A stretch of 40,873 bases of DNA from an uncultured Aureispira sp. (GCA_905480075.1 CAJQOX010000179.1:1-40873), one strand, 5' to 3'. Positions 24,242 to 35,326 are shown, counted from the first letter of the stretch. Program-made: numbers and translations. The notes: a model not told the origin generated them from the sequence alone.

Positions 24242-25198
24242 ATGCAAAAAATCAACTCTGTCCCCACTTTAATTCAGATTAAAGCTGCTCATGAAGCAAT
24301 AAAGCCCTATATTCATCAAACGCCCGTTATAAGCAATACAAGTATAAATCAGATAACAGGTGCTGATATTTTTTTCAAATGTGAAAATTTTCAGAAGATC
24401 GGCGCTTTTAAGATGCGGGGAGCATCTTATGCTACCCTAACCCTTACCAAAGAAGAAAAAGCCTGTGGTATTGCCACGCATTCCTCTGGAAATCATGCGC
24501 AGGCAGTGGCACTCAGTGCAAAAAATCATGGCATAAAAGCTTATATTGTAATGCCCTCAACTGCTCCGGTCATCAAACGAAATGCCACTGCAGGCTATGG
24601 AGCAGAAATAATTACCTGTGAACCAAACATCGCCTCAAGAAAAACTACATTGGATAAAGTAGTTGAACGTACAGGGGCTACTTTCATTCATCCATTCGAT
24701 GATTATAATGTAATAACAGGCCAGGCTACTGCTTCACTGGAACTGATTCGAGAAGTAGGCCCCTTAGATATTATGATGGCTCCCATAGGTGGGGGAGGAC
24801 TCATGAGCGGAACGGCTTTAACCACAAAATATCTATTGCCAGATACTCAGATTATAGGGGCTGAACCCATAGAAGTAAATGATGCTTACCGCTCTTATCA
24901 TAAAGGTGAAATAGTGGTCAATGAAACCATCAATTCTATTGCTGACGGATTACTGACCAACCTTAGCGATAAAACTTTTGGCATCATCAAAGAACATTTG
25001 GACGATATATTATTAGTATCTGAAAAACAGATAGTGGAGGCTATGCGCCTGATTTGGGAGAGAATGAAGATTATAATAGAACCTTCCTGTGCTGTCCCTT
25101 TAGCGGCTATTCTTAATAATAAAGAACGATTTGAAGGAAAGAAAATCGGCCTAATTCTAACAGGTGGTAATGTTGATGTAAATAATTTACCCTTTTAG
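24242..25198 (+). CDS. Threonine dehydratase / serine racemase-type PLP enzyme
   Basis: A 318-residue fold-type II pyridoxal-phosphate enzyme without a C-terminal ACT regulatory domain. Lys57 in F-K-M-R-G-A should form the Schiff base. S-S-G-N-H-A-Q (about 79-85) binds substrate, and the G-G-G-G-L-M-S-G loop (about 183-190) holds the phosphate. The size and lack of ACT domain match catabolic threonine ammonia-lyases and serine racemases rather than biosynthetic IlvA, so it either deaminates Thr/Ser to 2-oxo acids or racemises serine. These alternatives cannot be separated by eye. Cytoplasmic. The gene for a DUF4403 lipoprotein starts 25 bases after its stop and is probably co-transcribed. Confidence 0.85.
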   Translation: MQKINSVPTLIQIKAAHEAIKPYIHQTPVISNTSINQITGADIFFKCENFQKIGAFKMRGASYATLTLTKEEKACGIATHSSGNHAQAVALSAKNHGIKAYIVMPSTAPVIKRNATAGYGAEIITCEPNIASRKTTLDKVVERTGATFIHPFDDYNVITGQATASLELIREVGPLDIMMAPIGGGGLMSGTALTTKYLLPDTQIIGAEPIEVNDAYRSYHKGEIVVNETINSIADGLLTNLSDKTFGIIKEHLDDILLVSEKQIVEAMRLIWERMKIIIEPSCAVPLAAILNNKERFEGKKIGLILTGGNVDVNNLPF

Positions 25199-25223
25199 TC
25201 TGTCTTTCAAATACGCATTATCT

Positions 25224-26762
25224 ATGAACTATACTAAGCTGATATTGTTGATTTTCATCAGCTTTGTTCTTTTTTCTTGTCAATCTGTAAAAATTCCAGC
25301 TCCTCCATTCCAGGTTTCTGCCTACTCTTCTCCAAAACCCAAGGAATCTATCATACAGGTGCCCGTTGCTCTAAAAACGTCAAAGCTCCGAGAGGCTTTA
25401 TATGATGTATTGCCTGATCCTTTGCTTAAAGGAAATACCAAAGAGTTCAGAATGAAACTTTCCGGTAAGGAGAAAAAAAAGGAAGAGCGAAATTTTATTG
25501 GAAAAATTACAGCACCTGTGCTCGCTTGGGTCGATAAAACTTTTTATGTCTCTTCTCAGTTGCTTTATGAAGTGAATCTGAATGAGTGCGACCTTTGGTT
25601 CGATAAGGACAGATTCTTCGCAGATATTACCCTGGATATACTTACAAAACTGAAACTTAATAACGGAATAGCCCTATTCGGAGATAATTTCAGATTAGAC
25701 GGCACTCTTGATTGTCCGGTGCAGGTTCACTTACTTATTCAGGGAAATATTAAGATTTCTGAAAAGGCTTCTGTAGTACTTATCTTAGATGATGATAATT
25801 CAGAAATTAAATTTAATAAAATCTGTTCTTCTCTTACTATAAAAGAACTCGATTTACCCGACTTATTACGACCGGTATTGGAACCACTAAAAATTAAAAT
25901 CACTCAATCTTTCAATCAGATCATCATTAGTCAATTACAGAAATTATTGGATACTAATAATGAAAACCTGAGTTTCAAAAATAAAATTGATCAGATAGCA
26001 AATGAATTGGCAAAGCCTACTCTTATAATCCCTCAGATATGGCTGATTCCCCATCTTTCAGGAGTCTTTGTTTCTCCTCCCTTTGGTTCAGGTAGAGGGA
26101 ATGATAATCAAATCGAATTTTCAGCAGGCCTCAAGGCAAGCCCCGTTGTTTTAATATCCGATAAAAAACCGATCGTTAATATACCGGATAGGTTCAGTTT
26201 TTCTGTTGCTAATAATAAACCCGGCACACTGTTATATGCCACAGGAAAAGTATCTCTGGATTTTGCAGCTCATGAACTGCAGACTTTTCTCAAACAATAT
26301 GTCGATAACCATTATGTTGAAAATACTTATACTACAGGAAATGTCTCAATGTATCCTTCCGGTTCTTTTGCTGTCATATCTCTTGATATTCTGAGATCTG
26401 CTTCTTTAAAGAAAATAGCTACTGTATACTTATCGGGGATACCAACCTATAATTCCGGAACCAGGGAAATTTTTCTGGATAAACTGAATTTTACAACTAA
26501 ATCAAAAGATGTAAAAATTCATATCATCAAATGGTTAAAAAAACCTCAGATTATGGAGCAATTAATAATTAACACCCGTTTCCCTGTTAATGATAAGCTC
26601 ATAAAATGGCAGAATGAATTAAATGATTTTAAAATTAATCATGAATCAGGAACACTGACAGGCAAATTTGATTATCCGGATATTTTACAAGTACTGATCA
26701 CTGAAACAGATTTTGAACTGCACTTGAAAATTAAGGGAAATATCACTTTTGATTTAAAATAA
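25224..26762 (+). CDS. DUF4403-family lipoprotein
   Basis: A 512-residue exported lipoprotein: hydrophobic residues 6-17 are followed by V-L-F-S-C-Q, with Cys19 as the lipidation site. The rest is a long beta-rich chain with Pro/Val-rich segments (I-I-Q-V-P-V at about 45-50; D-K-K-P-I-V-N-I-P near residue 315), matching what I recall of the DUF4403 family of Gram-negative bacteria. The architecture resembles lipid- or membrane-shuttle-like tandem barrel domains, but no function is established that I know of. Length is normal for the family. It sits downstream of the PLP enzyme with a 25-base gap. A terminator hairpin lies just past its stop, but that hairpin's T-run serves the opposite strand. 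Confidence 0.75.
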   Translation: MNYTKLILLIFISFVLFSCQSVKIPAPPFQVSAYSSPKPKESIIQVPVALKTSKLREALYDVLPDPLLKGNTKEFRMKLSGKEKKKEERNFIGKITAPVLAWVDKTFYVSSQLLYEVNLNECDLWFDKDRFFADITLDILTKLKLNNGIALFGDNFRLDGTLDCPVQVHLLIQGNIKISEKASVVLILDDDNSEIKFNKICSSLTIKELDLPDLLRPVLEPLKIKITQSFNQIIISQLQKLLDTNNENLSFKNKIDQIANELAKPTLIIPQIWLIPHLSGVFVSPPFGSGRGNDNQIEFSAGLKASPVVLISDKKPIVNIPDRFSFSVANNKPGTLLYATGKVSLDFAAHELQTFLKQYVDNHYVENTYTTGNVSMYPSGSFAVISLDILRSASLKKIATVYLSGIPTYNSGTREIFLDKLNFTTKSKDVKIHIIKWLKKPQIMEQLIINTRFPVNDKLIKWQNELNDFKINHESGTLTGKFDYPDILQVLITETDFELHLKIKGNITFDLK

Positions 26763-26764
26763 AA

Positions 26765-26792
26765 AGAGGTGACAACTCCTGTTGTCACCTCT
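26765..26792 (-). terminator. Intrinsic terminator of the first PA-domain gene
   Basis: A perfect 12-base-pair hairpin (AGAGGTGACAAC / GTTGTCACCTCT, 4-base loop). On the minus strand it is followed by TTTTATTT, so it terminates the PA-domain gene ending at 26815. It may also limit read-through from the convergent DUF4403 gene. Confidence 0.85.
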
Positions 26793-26814
26793 GTCTATGC
26801 TGTATTATAAAAAA

Positions 26815-28542
26815 TTATTTTACAATAACCTTGCGAACTGTCTGTGCAAAATCAGTCTGAACATGCATAAGATATACTCCTGCAGGCAACTGACATACAT
26901 TGTAGTGGTAAATGTCATTCTGAACATTTTCGTAATTATGTGATTGCAATTCTTTTCCATTAAGATCGTATAGTTTTACACAAATCTTTTCTGAAACTTC
27001 TTCCAGGTTGACTTTAACACTGATATTTTCGTCTGTAGGGTTAGGGAATACCATAAATTCAGAAGGAAGAAGATTCCTGCTCTCAACTGAAGTTGGCATA
27101 GAAGACTGAACTTGCATCCGGATAACTGGCATTGAGTTAGAATTCCATCCACCCATGTACAGCTGATCGAGATAAACCGTTGCATCAACACTCAGGTAAT
27201 CACGCGAATGTGTTGTTGAAATTTGGGGGGAAGTTGTAACAGAACCATCTCCATCATGTCTTAATACTAACATGTAATGTCTGTCTGCTTGTAATTGTAA
27301 GCCGGGAGCACCTGTACTGGCATCAAGAATAGCAGTACTAATTAATGAATGTGGATTTAAAGTATCAGCAGCAGTAATATTATAGAACCCTGCTCCGATT
27401 TCGTTGAAAGTACTGAAATCAGTTTCAGTACCTGCAAAGTAATTTACAGGAGCCTCATATAATAAAACCAAGAACATTTTACCAATATAGGTGTTTGCAT
27501 TTTCCAGAGCAAAAGTAGCAGTAGTAGCATAATCAGAGGTTCCTACGCCTGTAATATAGCAAGCTCCCATACCATATTGAAAGGTAGTTCCGGTTACAGG
27601 ATGTGCTGCAGCAAAGTCTGCATCACTAGGCCCTAGTCCTCTTAACAGTGCGTTATTTGTTAGTTGATTATTGTCGAGAGCAAAAGTAGAATCACCATTG
27701 ATCATAAATTGTTGAGTAACTGAATCAGAGGGATTTAAAGAGGACTTGAAAACAACGTCATAGGTGCCTATAGCGGCAGGAGTATAAGTGTCAGGAAAAG
27801 TTACAGTTGAATCTGTAGTACCGTTTAGCGTGCTGATGGTTTGCATAAAGGTAGTATCTGCGCCGTTAGGGTCTGTAACCGTAGCTGTAACATCAACATT
27901 ATTGGCGGCTGTACCACTTGTGTTGTAGATACTAACACTCATATTGTTAAACGGCTGTATGTGTTGAACCGGTGTATTGTAGGCAAAAGCGGATCTTGCA
28001 TCATAGGTTGTGGGTACGTAAAAGGATACATTTGTTGTTCCTCCGGTGTCTATGTTTGCTCTCCATAACTCGCAATCTTCATAGGTGATAAAAGCAGAAG
28101 GAATAGTAACTGCTGTCATAGAATCACCACCTAACATACCTACTAAACCATCTCCTGGAGTATGATTGCAAATTACACATCCAACGGCGCCCATTGCCTG
28201 AGCATAATATACCTTTAAAGAAAAGTTGCAGGCGCCACGGCGTACCAAAGCAATTTTGCCTGTAAGATTGTTGGTAGCGGGGGTACATCCCAAAGAATCT
28301 GTATTATCATCTATCCACATTAAATCTCCGGTAACCGTGCTGATACTTGTAGGTCCCCATTGTGTAAGAGTATTTCCAGCATCTAATGTTGGAGAACCAA
28401 ATTCAAAATCTCCTGCCACTGCAGAGGGGGAATTTACCCTAAGGATAATTTCATGATTCAGTTGTGCTTCAGTTACTGTATTACAGGTAAGTAGTAATAC
28501 AGAAAAAAGCAATAGCTTTGTAAAAAAAAATGTACTTTTCAT
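26815..28542 (-). CDS. Secreted PA-domain protein with T9SS sorting domain (paralogue A)
   Basis: A 575-residue exported protein. The signal peptide ends near V-T-E-A-Q (residue 27). A protease-associated (PA) domain covers about residues 75-170, with the family landmarks G-K-I-A-L-V-R-R-G-A-C-N-F and G-A-V-G-C-V-I-C-N-H. A CARDB-like beta-sandwich follows (about 190-280), then a ~200-residue beta-rich region I cannot name, which is almost identical in the neighbouring paralogue, and a T9SS type A domain (V-F-P-N-P-T-D-E-N, last ~80 residues). PA domains normally sit in peptidases as substrate lids; here no catalytic domain is present, so a binding role at the cell surface is inferred. Tandem with its paralogue upstream, each with its own terminator. 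Confidence 0.82.
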   Translation of the reverse strand: MKSTFFFTKLLLFSVLLLTCNTVTEAQLNHEIILRVNSPSAVAGDFEFGSPTLDAGNTLTQWGPTSISTVTGDLMWIDDNTDSLGCTPATNNLTGKIALVRRGACNFSLKVYYAQAMGAVGCVICNHTPGDGLVGMLGGDSMTAVTIPSAFITYEDCELWRANIDTGGTTNVSFYVPTTYDARSAFAYNTPVQHIQPFNNMSVSIYNTSGTAANNVDVTATVTDPNGADTTFMQTISTLNGTTDSTVTFPDTYTPAAIGTYDVVFKSSLNPSDSVTQQFMINGDSTFALDNNQLTNNALLRGLGPSDADFAAAHPVTGTTFQYGMGACYITGVGTSDYATTATFALENANTYIGKMFLVLLYEAPVNYFAGTETDFSTFNEIGAGFYNITAADTLNPHSLISTAILDASTGAPGLQLQADRHYMLVLRHDGDGSVTTSPQISTTHSRDYLSVDATVYLDQLYMGGWNSNSMPVIRMQVQSSMPTSVESRNLLPSEFMVFPNPTDENISVKVNLEEVSEKICVKLYDLNGKELQSHNYENVQNDIYHYNVCQLPAGVYLMHVQTDFAQTVRKVIVK

Positions 28543-28549
28543 AATGTTG

Positions 28550-28562
28550 GTTTTGAGATGTT
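28550..28562 (-). promoter_or_regulatory. Shared leader element, copy A
   Basis: Minus-strand AACATCTCAAAAC lies 7 bases before the start codon of paralogue A. The same 13 bases occur at 30426-30438, 6 bases before paralogue B. The surrounding leader differs, so this may be a retained translation or regulatory site, or simply leftover similarity. Confidence 0.35.
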
Positions 28563-28642
28563 ATTAATAAGAAAAATCAAAAGGATGTTAATCTTTAGTT
28601 CTATATCAGAATCAGTTTAAAGTAATTAATTAAAACAAAAGA

Positions 28643-28673
28643 AGAGGCGATAAACAGTCAGATTATCGCCTCT
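28643..28673 (-). terminator. Intrinsic terminator of the second PA-domain gene
   Basis: A perfect 11-base-pair stem (AGAGGCGATAA / TTATCGCCTCT, 9-base loop). On the minus strand it is followed by a T-rich tract (CTTTTGTTTT). It lies 25 bases after the stop of the gene ending at 28698, so the two PA paralogues are probably transcribed separately. Confidence 0.8.
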
Positions 28674-28697
28674 CCATAAATCGGTATTTCTACTGAA

Positions 28698-30419
28698 TTA
28701 TTTTACAATAACCTTGCGAACAGTCTGAGCAAAATCAGTCTGTACATGCATCAGGTAAACACCTGCTGGTAATTCACAAACATTATAGTGGTAAATGTCA
28801 TTCTGAACATTTTCGTAATTATGTGATTGCAATTCCTTGCCATTCAGATCGAATAATTTTACACTAACTTTTTCTGAAACTTCTTCCAGGTTAACTTTAA
28901 CGCTGATGTTTTCGTCTGTAGGATTAGGGAACACCATAAATTCAGAAGGAAGAAGATTCCTGGTCTCAACTGAAGTAGGCATAGACGACTGTACATGCAT
29001 ACGAATAACGGGCATATATTTTGAGACCCAACCTCCCATGTACAACTGATCTAGATAAACAGTAGCATCTACACTTAAATACTCTTCTGAGTGTGTAGTA
29101 GATATTCTCGGAGCAGCAGTAATAGAACCGTCTCCGTCATGTCTTAACACTAGCATGTAATGTCTGTCTGCTTGTAATTGTAATCCTGGAGCACCTGTAC
29201 TTGCATCAAGAATAGATGTGGTCATTAATGAATGAGGATTCAACGTATCAGCAGCAGTAATATTATAAAAACCTGCACCGATCTCATTAAAAGTACTAAA
29301 ATCCGTTTCAGTACCTGCAAAGTAATTTACAGGTGCTTCATATAATAAAACCAAAAGCATCTTACCAATATAAGTATTTGCATTCTCAAGAGCAAAAGTA
29401 GCTGTGGTAGCATAATCAGAGGATCCTATTCCTGTAATATAACATGCTCCCATTCCATATTGAAAAGTGGTTCCTGTTACAGGGTGGGCTGCTGCAAAGT
29501 CTGCATCAGCTGGTCCTACTCCTCTGAGAGAAGAATTGCTTAGAGATAAATCATTGTTGTCAAGTGCAAAAGTTGAGTCATTGTTGATGAAGAAATTTTG
29601 AACGACAGTATCTCCTGCACCCAAATTAGAAGTAAAAGTCACAGTGTATTCGCCTACGGCGGAAGGTGTATAAACATCAGTAAATGTGACAACACTATCA
29701 GTTTGACCGTTTAAAGTAGCAATAGTTTGTGAAAACGTAGTGTCATTTGAGTTTGGATCAGAAAAAGTAGTAGTAACGTTAATATTATTTATTGGGGTTG
29801 AGGACTCATTATATAAAGTGATATTCATATTGCTAATATCCTGTATATGTTGCTGAGGCGTGTTGAAAGCATATGAGCTAACTGCATCATAGGCAGATGG
29901 AACGTAGAAAGATACATTTGTTGTTCCTCCGGTATCTATATTTGAATGTAATAACTCACAGTCTTCGTAAGTAAGAAATACAATAGGAATACCAACTGTT
30001 ACGGGAGCGCCTGCAGACATATTTACAAGACCGGCACCTGGCGTATGATTACAAATAACACATCCAATAGCACCTGCTGTTTCTGCTTCAGATGCTTTTG
30101 TAGTAAAGTTACAAGCACCACGACGTACCAATGCAATTTTATTGGTAAGACTGTTAGTAGCAGGAAAACATCCAAGGGAGTCGGTCCCATCAGTAATCCA
30201 TGCCAAATCTCCAGTGACTGTGGTTATATGAGTTGGCCCCCATTGACCACCGGCGCCTCCACTTGCTGGGCCTGAAGAGTTATAGTCTGTTGCATTTGCT
30301 GCAGGAGAATTTACTCTGAAAATCATTGTATGTTCCAATTGAGCATCGGAGTCTGTATTAAATGCAAAGAGAAAGATTGCACAAAATAATAGTTTTGTAA
30401 TTTTGACTGTAATTTTCAT
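28698..30419 (-). CDS. Secreted PA-domain protein with T9SS sorting domain (paralogue B)
   Basis: A 573-residue paralogue of the gene at 26815 with the same order of parts: signal peptide (ending near S-D-A-Q), PA domain (about 75-170; I-A-L-V-R-R-G-A-C-N-F, G-A-I-G-C-V-I-C-N-H), CARDB-like domain, an unnamed ~200-residue beta-rich domain (from about G-P-A-D-A-D-F-A-A-A-H) and a T9SS type A domain. The last ~290 residues differ from paralogue A at only a few dozen positions, whereas the N-terminal half has clearly diverged. No peptidase motif is present. It is the upstream copy on the minus strand and has its own terminator and a -7-like box, so independent expression is likely. Function unknown beyond surface display. 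Confidence 0.82.
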   Translation of the reverse strand: MKITVKITKLLFCAIFLFAFNTDSDAQLEHTMIFRVNSPAANATDYNSSGPASGGAGGQWGPTHITTVTGDLAWITDGTDSLGCFPATNSLTNKIALVRRGACNFTTKASEAETAGAIGCVICNHTPGAGLVNMSAGAPVTVGIPIVFLTYEDCELLHSNIDTGGTTNVSFYVPSAYDAVSSYAFNTPQQHIQDISNMNITLYNESSTPINNINVTTTFSDPNSNDTTFSQTIATLNGQTDSVVTFTDVYTPSAVGEYTVTFTSNLGAGDTVVQNFFINNDSTFALDNNDLSLSNSSLRGVGPADADFAAAHPVTGTTFQYGMGACYITGIGSSDYATTATFALENANTYIGKMLLVLLYEAPVNYFAGTETDFSTFNEIGAGFYNITAADTLNPHSLMTTSILDASTGAPGLQLQADRHYMLVLRHDGDGSITAAPRISTTHSEEYLSVDATVYLDQLYMGGWVSKYMPVIRMHVQSSMPTSVETRNLLPSEFMVFPNPTDENISVKVNLEEVSEKVSVKLFDLNGKELQSHNYENVQNDIYHYNVCELPAGVYLMHVQTDFAQTVRKVIVK

Positions 30420-30425
30420 AATTTA

Positions 30426-30438
30426 GTTTTGAGATGTT
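30426..30438 (-). promoter_or_regulatory. Shared leader element, copy B
   Basis: Minus-strand AACATCTCAAAAC, identical to the copy before paralogue A at 28550-28562, here 6 bases before the start codon of paralogue B. Confidence 0.35.
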
Positions 30439-30482
30439 TTAAAAATTAGTATTTTTTGACCTGTTGTCTGTTTTTTCTTACA

Positions 30483-30490
30483 CAAAGTTA
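30483..30490 (-). promoter_or_regulatory. Possible -7 box of PA paralogue B
   Basis: On the minus strand this reads TAACTTTG, matching TAnnTTTG, 63 bases before the start codon. No TTG at the expected -33 distance was seen. Confidence 0.35.
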
Positions 30491-30662
30491 ATTTTATCTT
30501 AATATAAATGAAACTATTTGACTTCAAAATAAAGTAATTCTGTGTTTTTTATAGATAATATTATATATTTTGACAGAAATAGGTTTGTTGTGTAATGAAT
30601 ATAAATGTTAAAATAATTAAAATTTCTATTAAATTACATTAATCAGAAGTGTTGAAGTAAAA

Positions 30663-30696
30663 AAAAGCTATCAGGCTGTTAAACCTGATAGCTTTT
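30663..30696. terminator. Intrinsic terminator after the glucosaminidase gene
   Basis: AAAAGCTATCAGG pairs perfectly with CCTGATAGCTTTT around an 8-base loop, with T/A runs on both sides. It lies 27 bases past the stop of the minus-strand glucosaminidase gene. Confidence 0.82.
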
Positions 30697-30722
30697 AATT
30701 TATTACTATTCATTTTTCCTGT

Positions 30723-31265
30723 TTACACAATTTTCTCGAGTTCATCCAGGTGTATAAATTTAATCATCTGCATAATCTTCTTAATATATCTGACCCGGTG
30801 ATTGTATCCGCAGAGATGTAGTCCGGTTATCCACTCTTCAGGGTCAGAACCTTCTATTTCCTGCAAAGGAAGATAGCGTTCTTTTGTAAACATTTTACTA
30901 TAGTACTCAAAACATTTTTCGGTAGATGAAAAACGGCGGTATCCCGGCTTGCCATTTTGATATACCCTTATTCCAAGATGATTGTATTTGTTTTTTGCAT
31001 TATAGCTTCTTCCATAACCTGATTCAAGACAGGCAATTGCCATCGTTACACAGGCAGGAACACCATGTTCGTTTTCAACCTCTTTTGCAAAAGGGTAAAT
31101 TATTTCAATATATTTTCTTGCATGGTCAATTTTGATAGATGAAAAATCAGGTTTTATTTCTGTTGGTTCACTGACTTTTATTCCACTATCAGTCCTGCTG
31201 ATTGCCTCTGAATATTGTGTACTTGTAGTAGCACAAATCGCTATTGCTGCAAATAGATGTTTCAT
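30723..31265 (-). CDS. GH73-type glucosaminidase domain protein
   Basis: A 180-residue exported peptidoglycan hydrolase. A signal-peptide-like N-terminus (residues 1-20, hydrophobic then S-E-A) precedes a single glucosaminidase (FlgJ/GH73-like) domain. The key region is A-C-L-E-S-G-Y-G-R-S with Glu81 as the catalytic acid, followed by N-K-Y-N-H-L-G-I-R, the usual 'N-N-x-F/L-G-I' partner segment, and Y-x-x-R-F/Y-R-R-F-S-S. It should cleave the N-acetylglucosamine-beta-1,4 bond of the glycan strand in the periplasm during wall remodelling. No LysM or SH3 cell-wall-binding domain is attached, so it is a minimal form. Stands alone between the PA gene and gyrB, with a terminator downstream. Confidence 0.85.
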   Translation of the reverse strand: MKHLFAAIAICATTSTQYSEAISRTDSGIKVSEPTEIKPDFSSIKIDHARKYIEIIYPFAKEVENEHGVPACVTMAIACLESGYGRSYNAKNKYNHLGIRVYQNGKPGYRRFSSTEKCFEYYSKMFTKERYLPLQEIEGSDPEEWITGLHLCGYNHRVRYIKKIMQMIKFIHLDELEKIV

Positions 31266-33863
<2,598 letters not shown>

Positions 33864-33896
33864 CAGACAAGATTTTTTCCTCTGTTTAATAAATAT

Positions 33897-33930
33897 AAAA
33901 CTGCTTTTTGTTCCAACATAAAGCAGTTTT
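33897..33930. terminator. Bidirectional terminator between gyrB and the HD gene
   Basis: AAAACTGCTTT pairs with AAAGCAGTTTT around a 12-base loop, followed by TT in the gyrB direction and preceded by an A-rich tract for the opposite direction. It lies between convergent genes ending at 33863 and 33945. Confidence 0.78.
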
Positions 33931-33944
33931 TTATTTATCTGATT

Positions 33945-34544
33945 TTACCCTTTCTCTTGTAGTATTGCTTTCTGTTTCTTTATATTGTTTTCCAATAATG
34001 GGCGGTAATGTAGTTTTGCATAAGAAGTATAAAAACTGACACCGGAAATAAAGTTGTATTGCAGTTCTTCCCATTCATCATCAGAGTACAATTTATTTAG
34101 ATTTGATTCCCATTCTCGACGCAATAATGCCCCGGTTTCAAAAAAACGTTTCGTTACTCCAAAGCCTATATCTGCATCCTTGATAATTTCTTCGAGTTTG
34201 CTTCGGGGATTTTTGCTAAGTTTTGTAGCTTCGATACACTGAATAATAATTTGAATCTGATCTGATTTAAGGGATGTATTTTCAAAATATTTTGCAGCAA
34301 GCAGCATTCCTCGGTCTTCATGATTATGATAATGATATAAATATCCCACATCGTGAAACCATCCTGCCAAACGTAACAAGGTAGCCTCTGTTTCAGTCAA
34401 GCTATATGACATCGCAGATATTCTTTCAACAACCTCCACAGTATGTTTGTAATTATGATAGTATAATGCACTAGTATCCTTTTCCTCAAAGAGATTTTTT
34501 ATGTATTCTATGCATTGTATTTCTATCTCTTCTGAAATTTTCAT
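33945..34544 (-). CDS. HD-domain phosphohydrolase-like protein
   Basis: A 199-residue cytoplasmic protein with a single HD domain: H in Y-H-N-Y-K-H (about residue 30), the H-D pair in G-W-F-H-D-V-G-Y (about 66-67), further His residues in Y-H-N-H-E-D (about 76), and the distal Asp in I-K-D-A-D-I-G (about 124). These are the metal ligands of HD hydrolases, which usually act on phosphate esters of nucleotides. There is no relA/SpoT synthetase, GGDEF, membrane or CRISPR-related part, so the substrate is unknown. The ATG at 34544 is preferred to the TTG one codon earlier. It lies 41 bases after the lipoprotein gene on the same strand, so co-transcription is possible. Confidence 0.82.
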   Translation of the reverse strand: MKISEEIEIQCIEYIKNLFEEKDTSALYYHNYKHTVEVVERISAMSYSLTETEATLLRLAGWFHDVGYLYHYHNHEDRGMLLAAKYFENTSLKSDQIQIIIQCIEATKLSKNPRSKLEEIIKDADIGFGVTKRFFETGALLRREWESNLNKLYSDDEWEELQYNFISGVSFYTSYAKLHYRPLLENNIKKQKAILQEKG

Positions 34545-34585
34545 CAACTTCCTTATCTGTTTTAGCCTACTTATTCCAATGATAT

Positions 34586-35293
34586 TTAATCAATGGTCAA
34601 TGTGTAGTTATTTCCCTGGAAATCAATGGTTGCACTGTTAGAACCATTAAACGTCACATTTCCTGTATAATTAAATGATTGTGAAGCAACACTTTGACTT
34701 ACTCCTGCTAATATGTAAGTAGCAGTGCCAGAATTAATCAACTCTGTGCTTTTATTTACAAGAACATTACTCATGTCAAAGGTCATATTGTAAGTGAACT
34801 TAGCATTAAGACCAGCTTGAGAGGTTATGACTCCGTTCCGATCGTATATGCCACTGAATTCAAAACTTGTTTGTGCAGAAGGTAGATTTCCTATGCTGCT
34901 GTTTCCTGTTCCTATATCAGTAGATGAGATCTCTGCATTTTCAAAGTTTCCTGTAGAATTCAGTATAACACTCATAGAACTTGCTGTTGAACCGGAACAA
35001 TTTAATATATAGCTGTATTGAGAAGAATAGGAATAGCTAGTGCTTGCTGTCGAATCGGAGGAAACAATGGTACTGTCCCCGCTAAGATTGCAGCTGTCTG
35101 AGGTGCTTAAGTATACATCGATAACATCTTTTGTGAAATTTACGTATCCTCCTGATTTTTCTGCCAGACACTGTTCTATAATTTCTATATATTCTTCGTC
35201 TGATAATTCCAGAATTTCATCTACTGTATCACAAGATGAAAAATTGAATAAAAGGCCGACAGTAATCAGAATAAAAAGATATAAGTATTTCAT
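34586..35293 (-). CDS. Hypothetical lipoprotein
   Basis: A 235-residue exported lipoprotein. The signal ends in N-F-S-S-C-D, with Cys21 as the acylation site. After an acidic stretch (residues 22-45, L-S-D-E-E-Y-I-E) the protein is extremely rich in Ser, Thr, Asn and Tyr and looks all-beta (repeated alternating patterns such as S-T-A-S-T-S-Y-S-Y-S-S). It ends with N-Y-T-L-T-I-D. I recognise no family. The composition fits an outer-membrane-attached, surface-exposed beta-sandwich. A -7-like box lies 34 bases upstream of the start. It sits between the HD gene and the permease on the same strand; a functional link is not evident. Confidence 0.7.
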   Translation of the reverse strand: MKYLYLFILITVGLLFNFSSCDTVDEILELSDEEYIEIIEQCLAEKSGGYVNFTKDVIDVYLSTSDSCNLSGDSTIVSSDSTASTSYSYSSQYSYILNCSGSTASSMSVILNSTGNFENAEISSTDIGTGNSSIGNLPSAQTSFEFSGIYDRNGVITSQAGLNAKFTYNMTFDMSNVLVNKSTELINSGTATYILAGVSQSVASQSFNYTGNVTFNGSNSATIDFQGNNYTLTID

Positions 35294-35326
35294 TGTTTTT
35301 TATTTATTTAAGAAATGAATAATTAT

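Larger units (their letters stand above)
30420..30722. other. Non-coding intergenic region, 303 bases
   Basis: AT-rich gap between the glucosaminidase gene and PA paralogue B on the minus strand. It holds the leader element at 30426-30438, a -7-like box at 30483-30490 and the glucosaminidase terminator at 30663-30696. Nothing else is evident. Confidence 0.6.

Noticed and set aside
26815..30419. PA paralogues as a very recent duplication or assembly artefact
   Set aside because: Silent-site differences are frequent even where the proteins are identical, and the two terminators differ, so the copies are old and real.
33945..34544. HD protein as a CRISPR Cas3-like or cyclic-nucleotide defence effector
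   Set aside because: It lacks helicase, membrane or cyclase parts, and no partner genes are nearby; it looks like a generic HD hydrolase.
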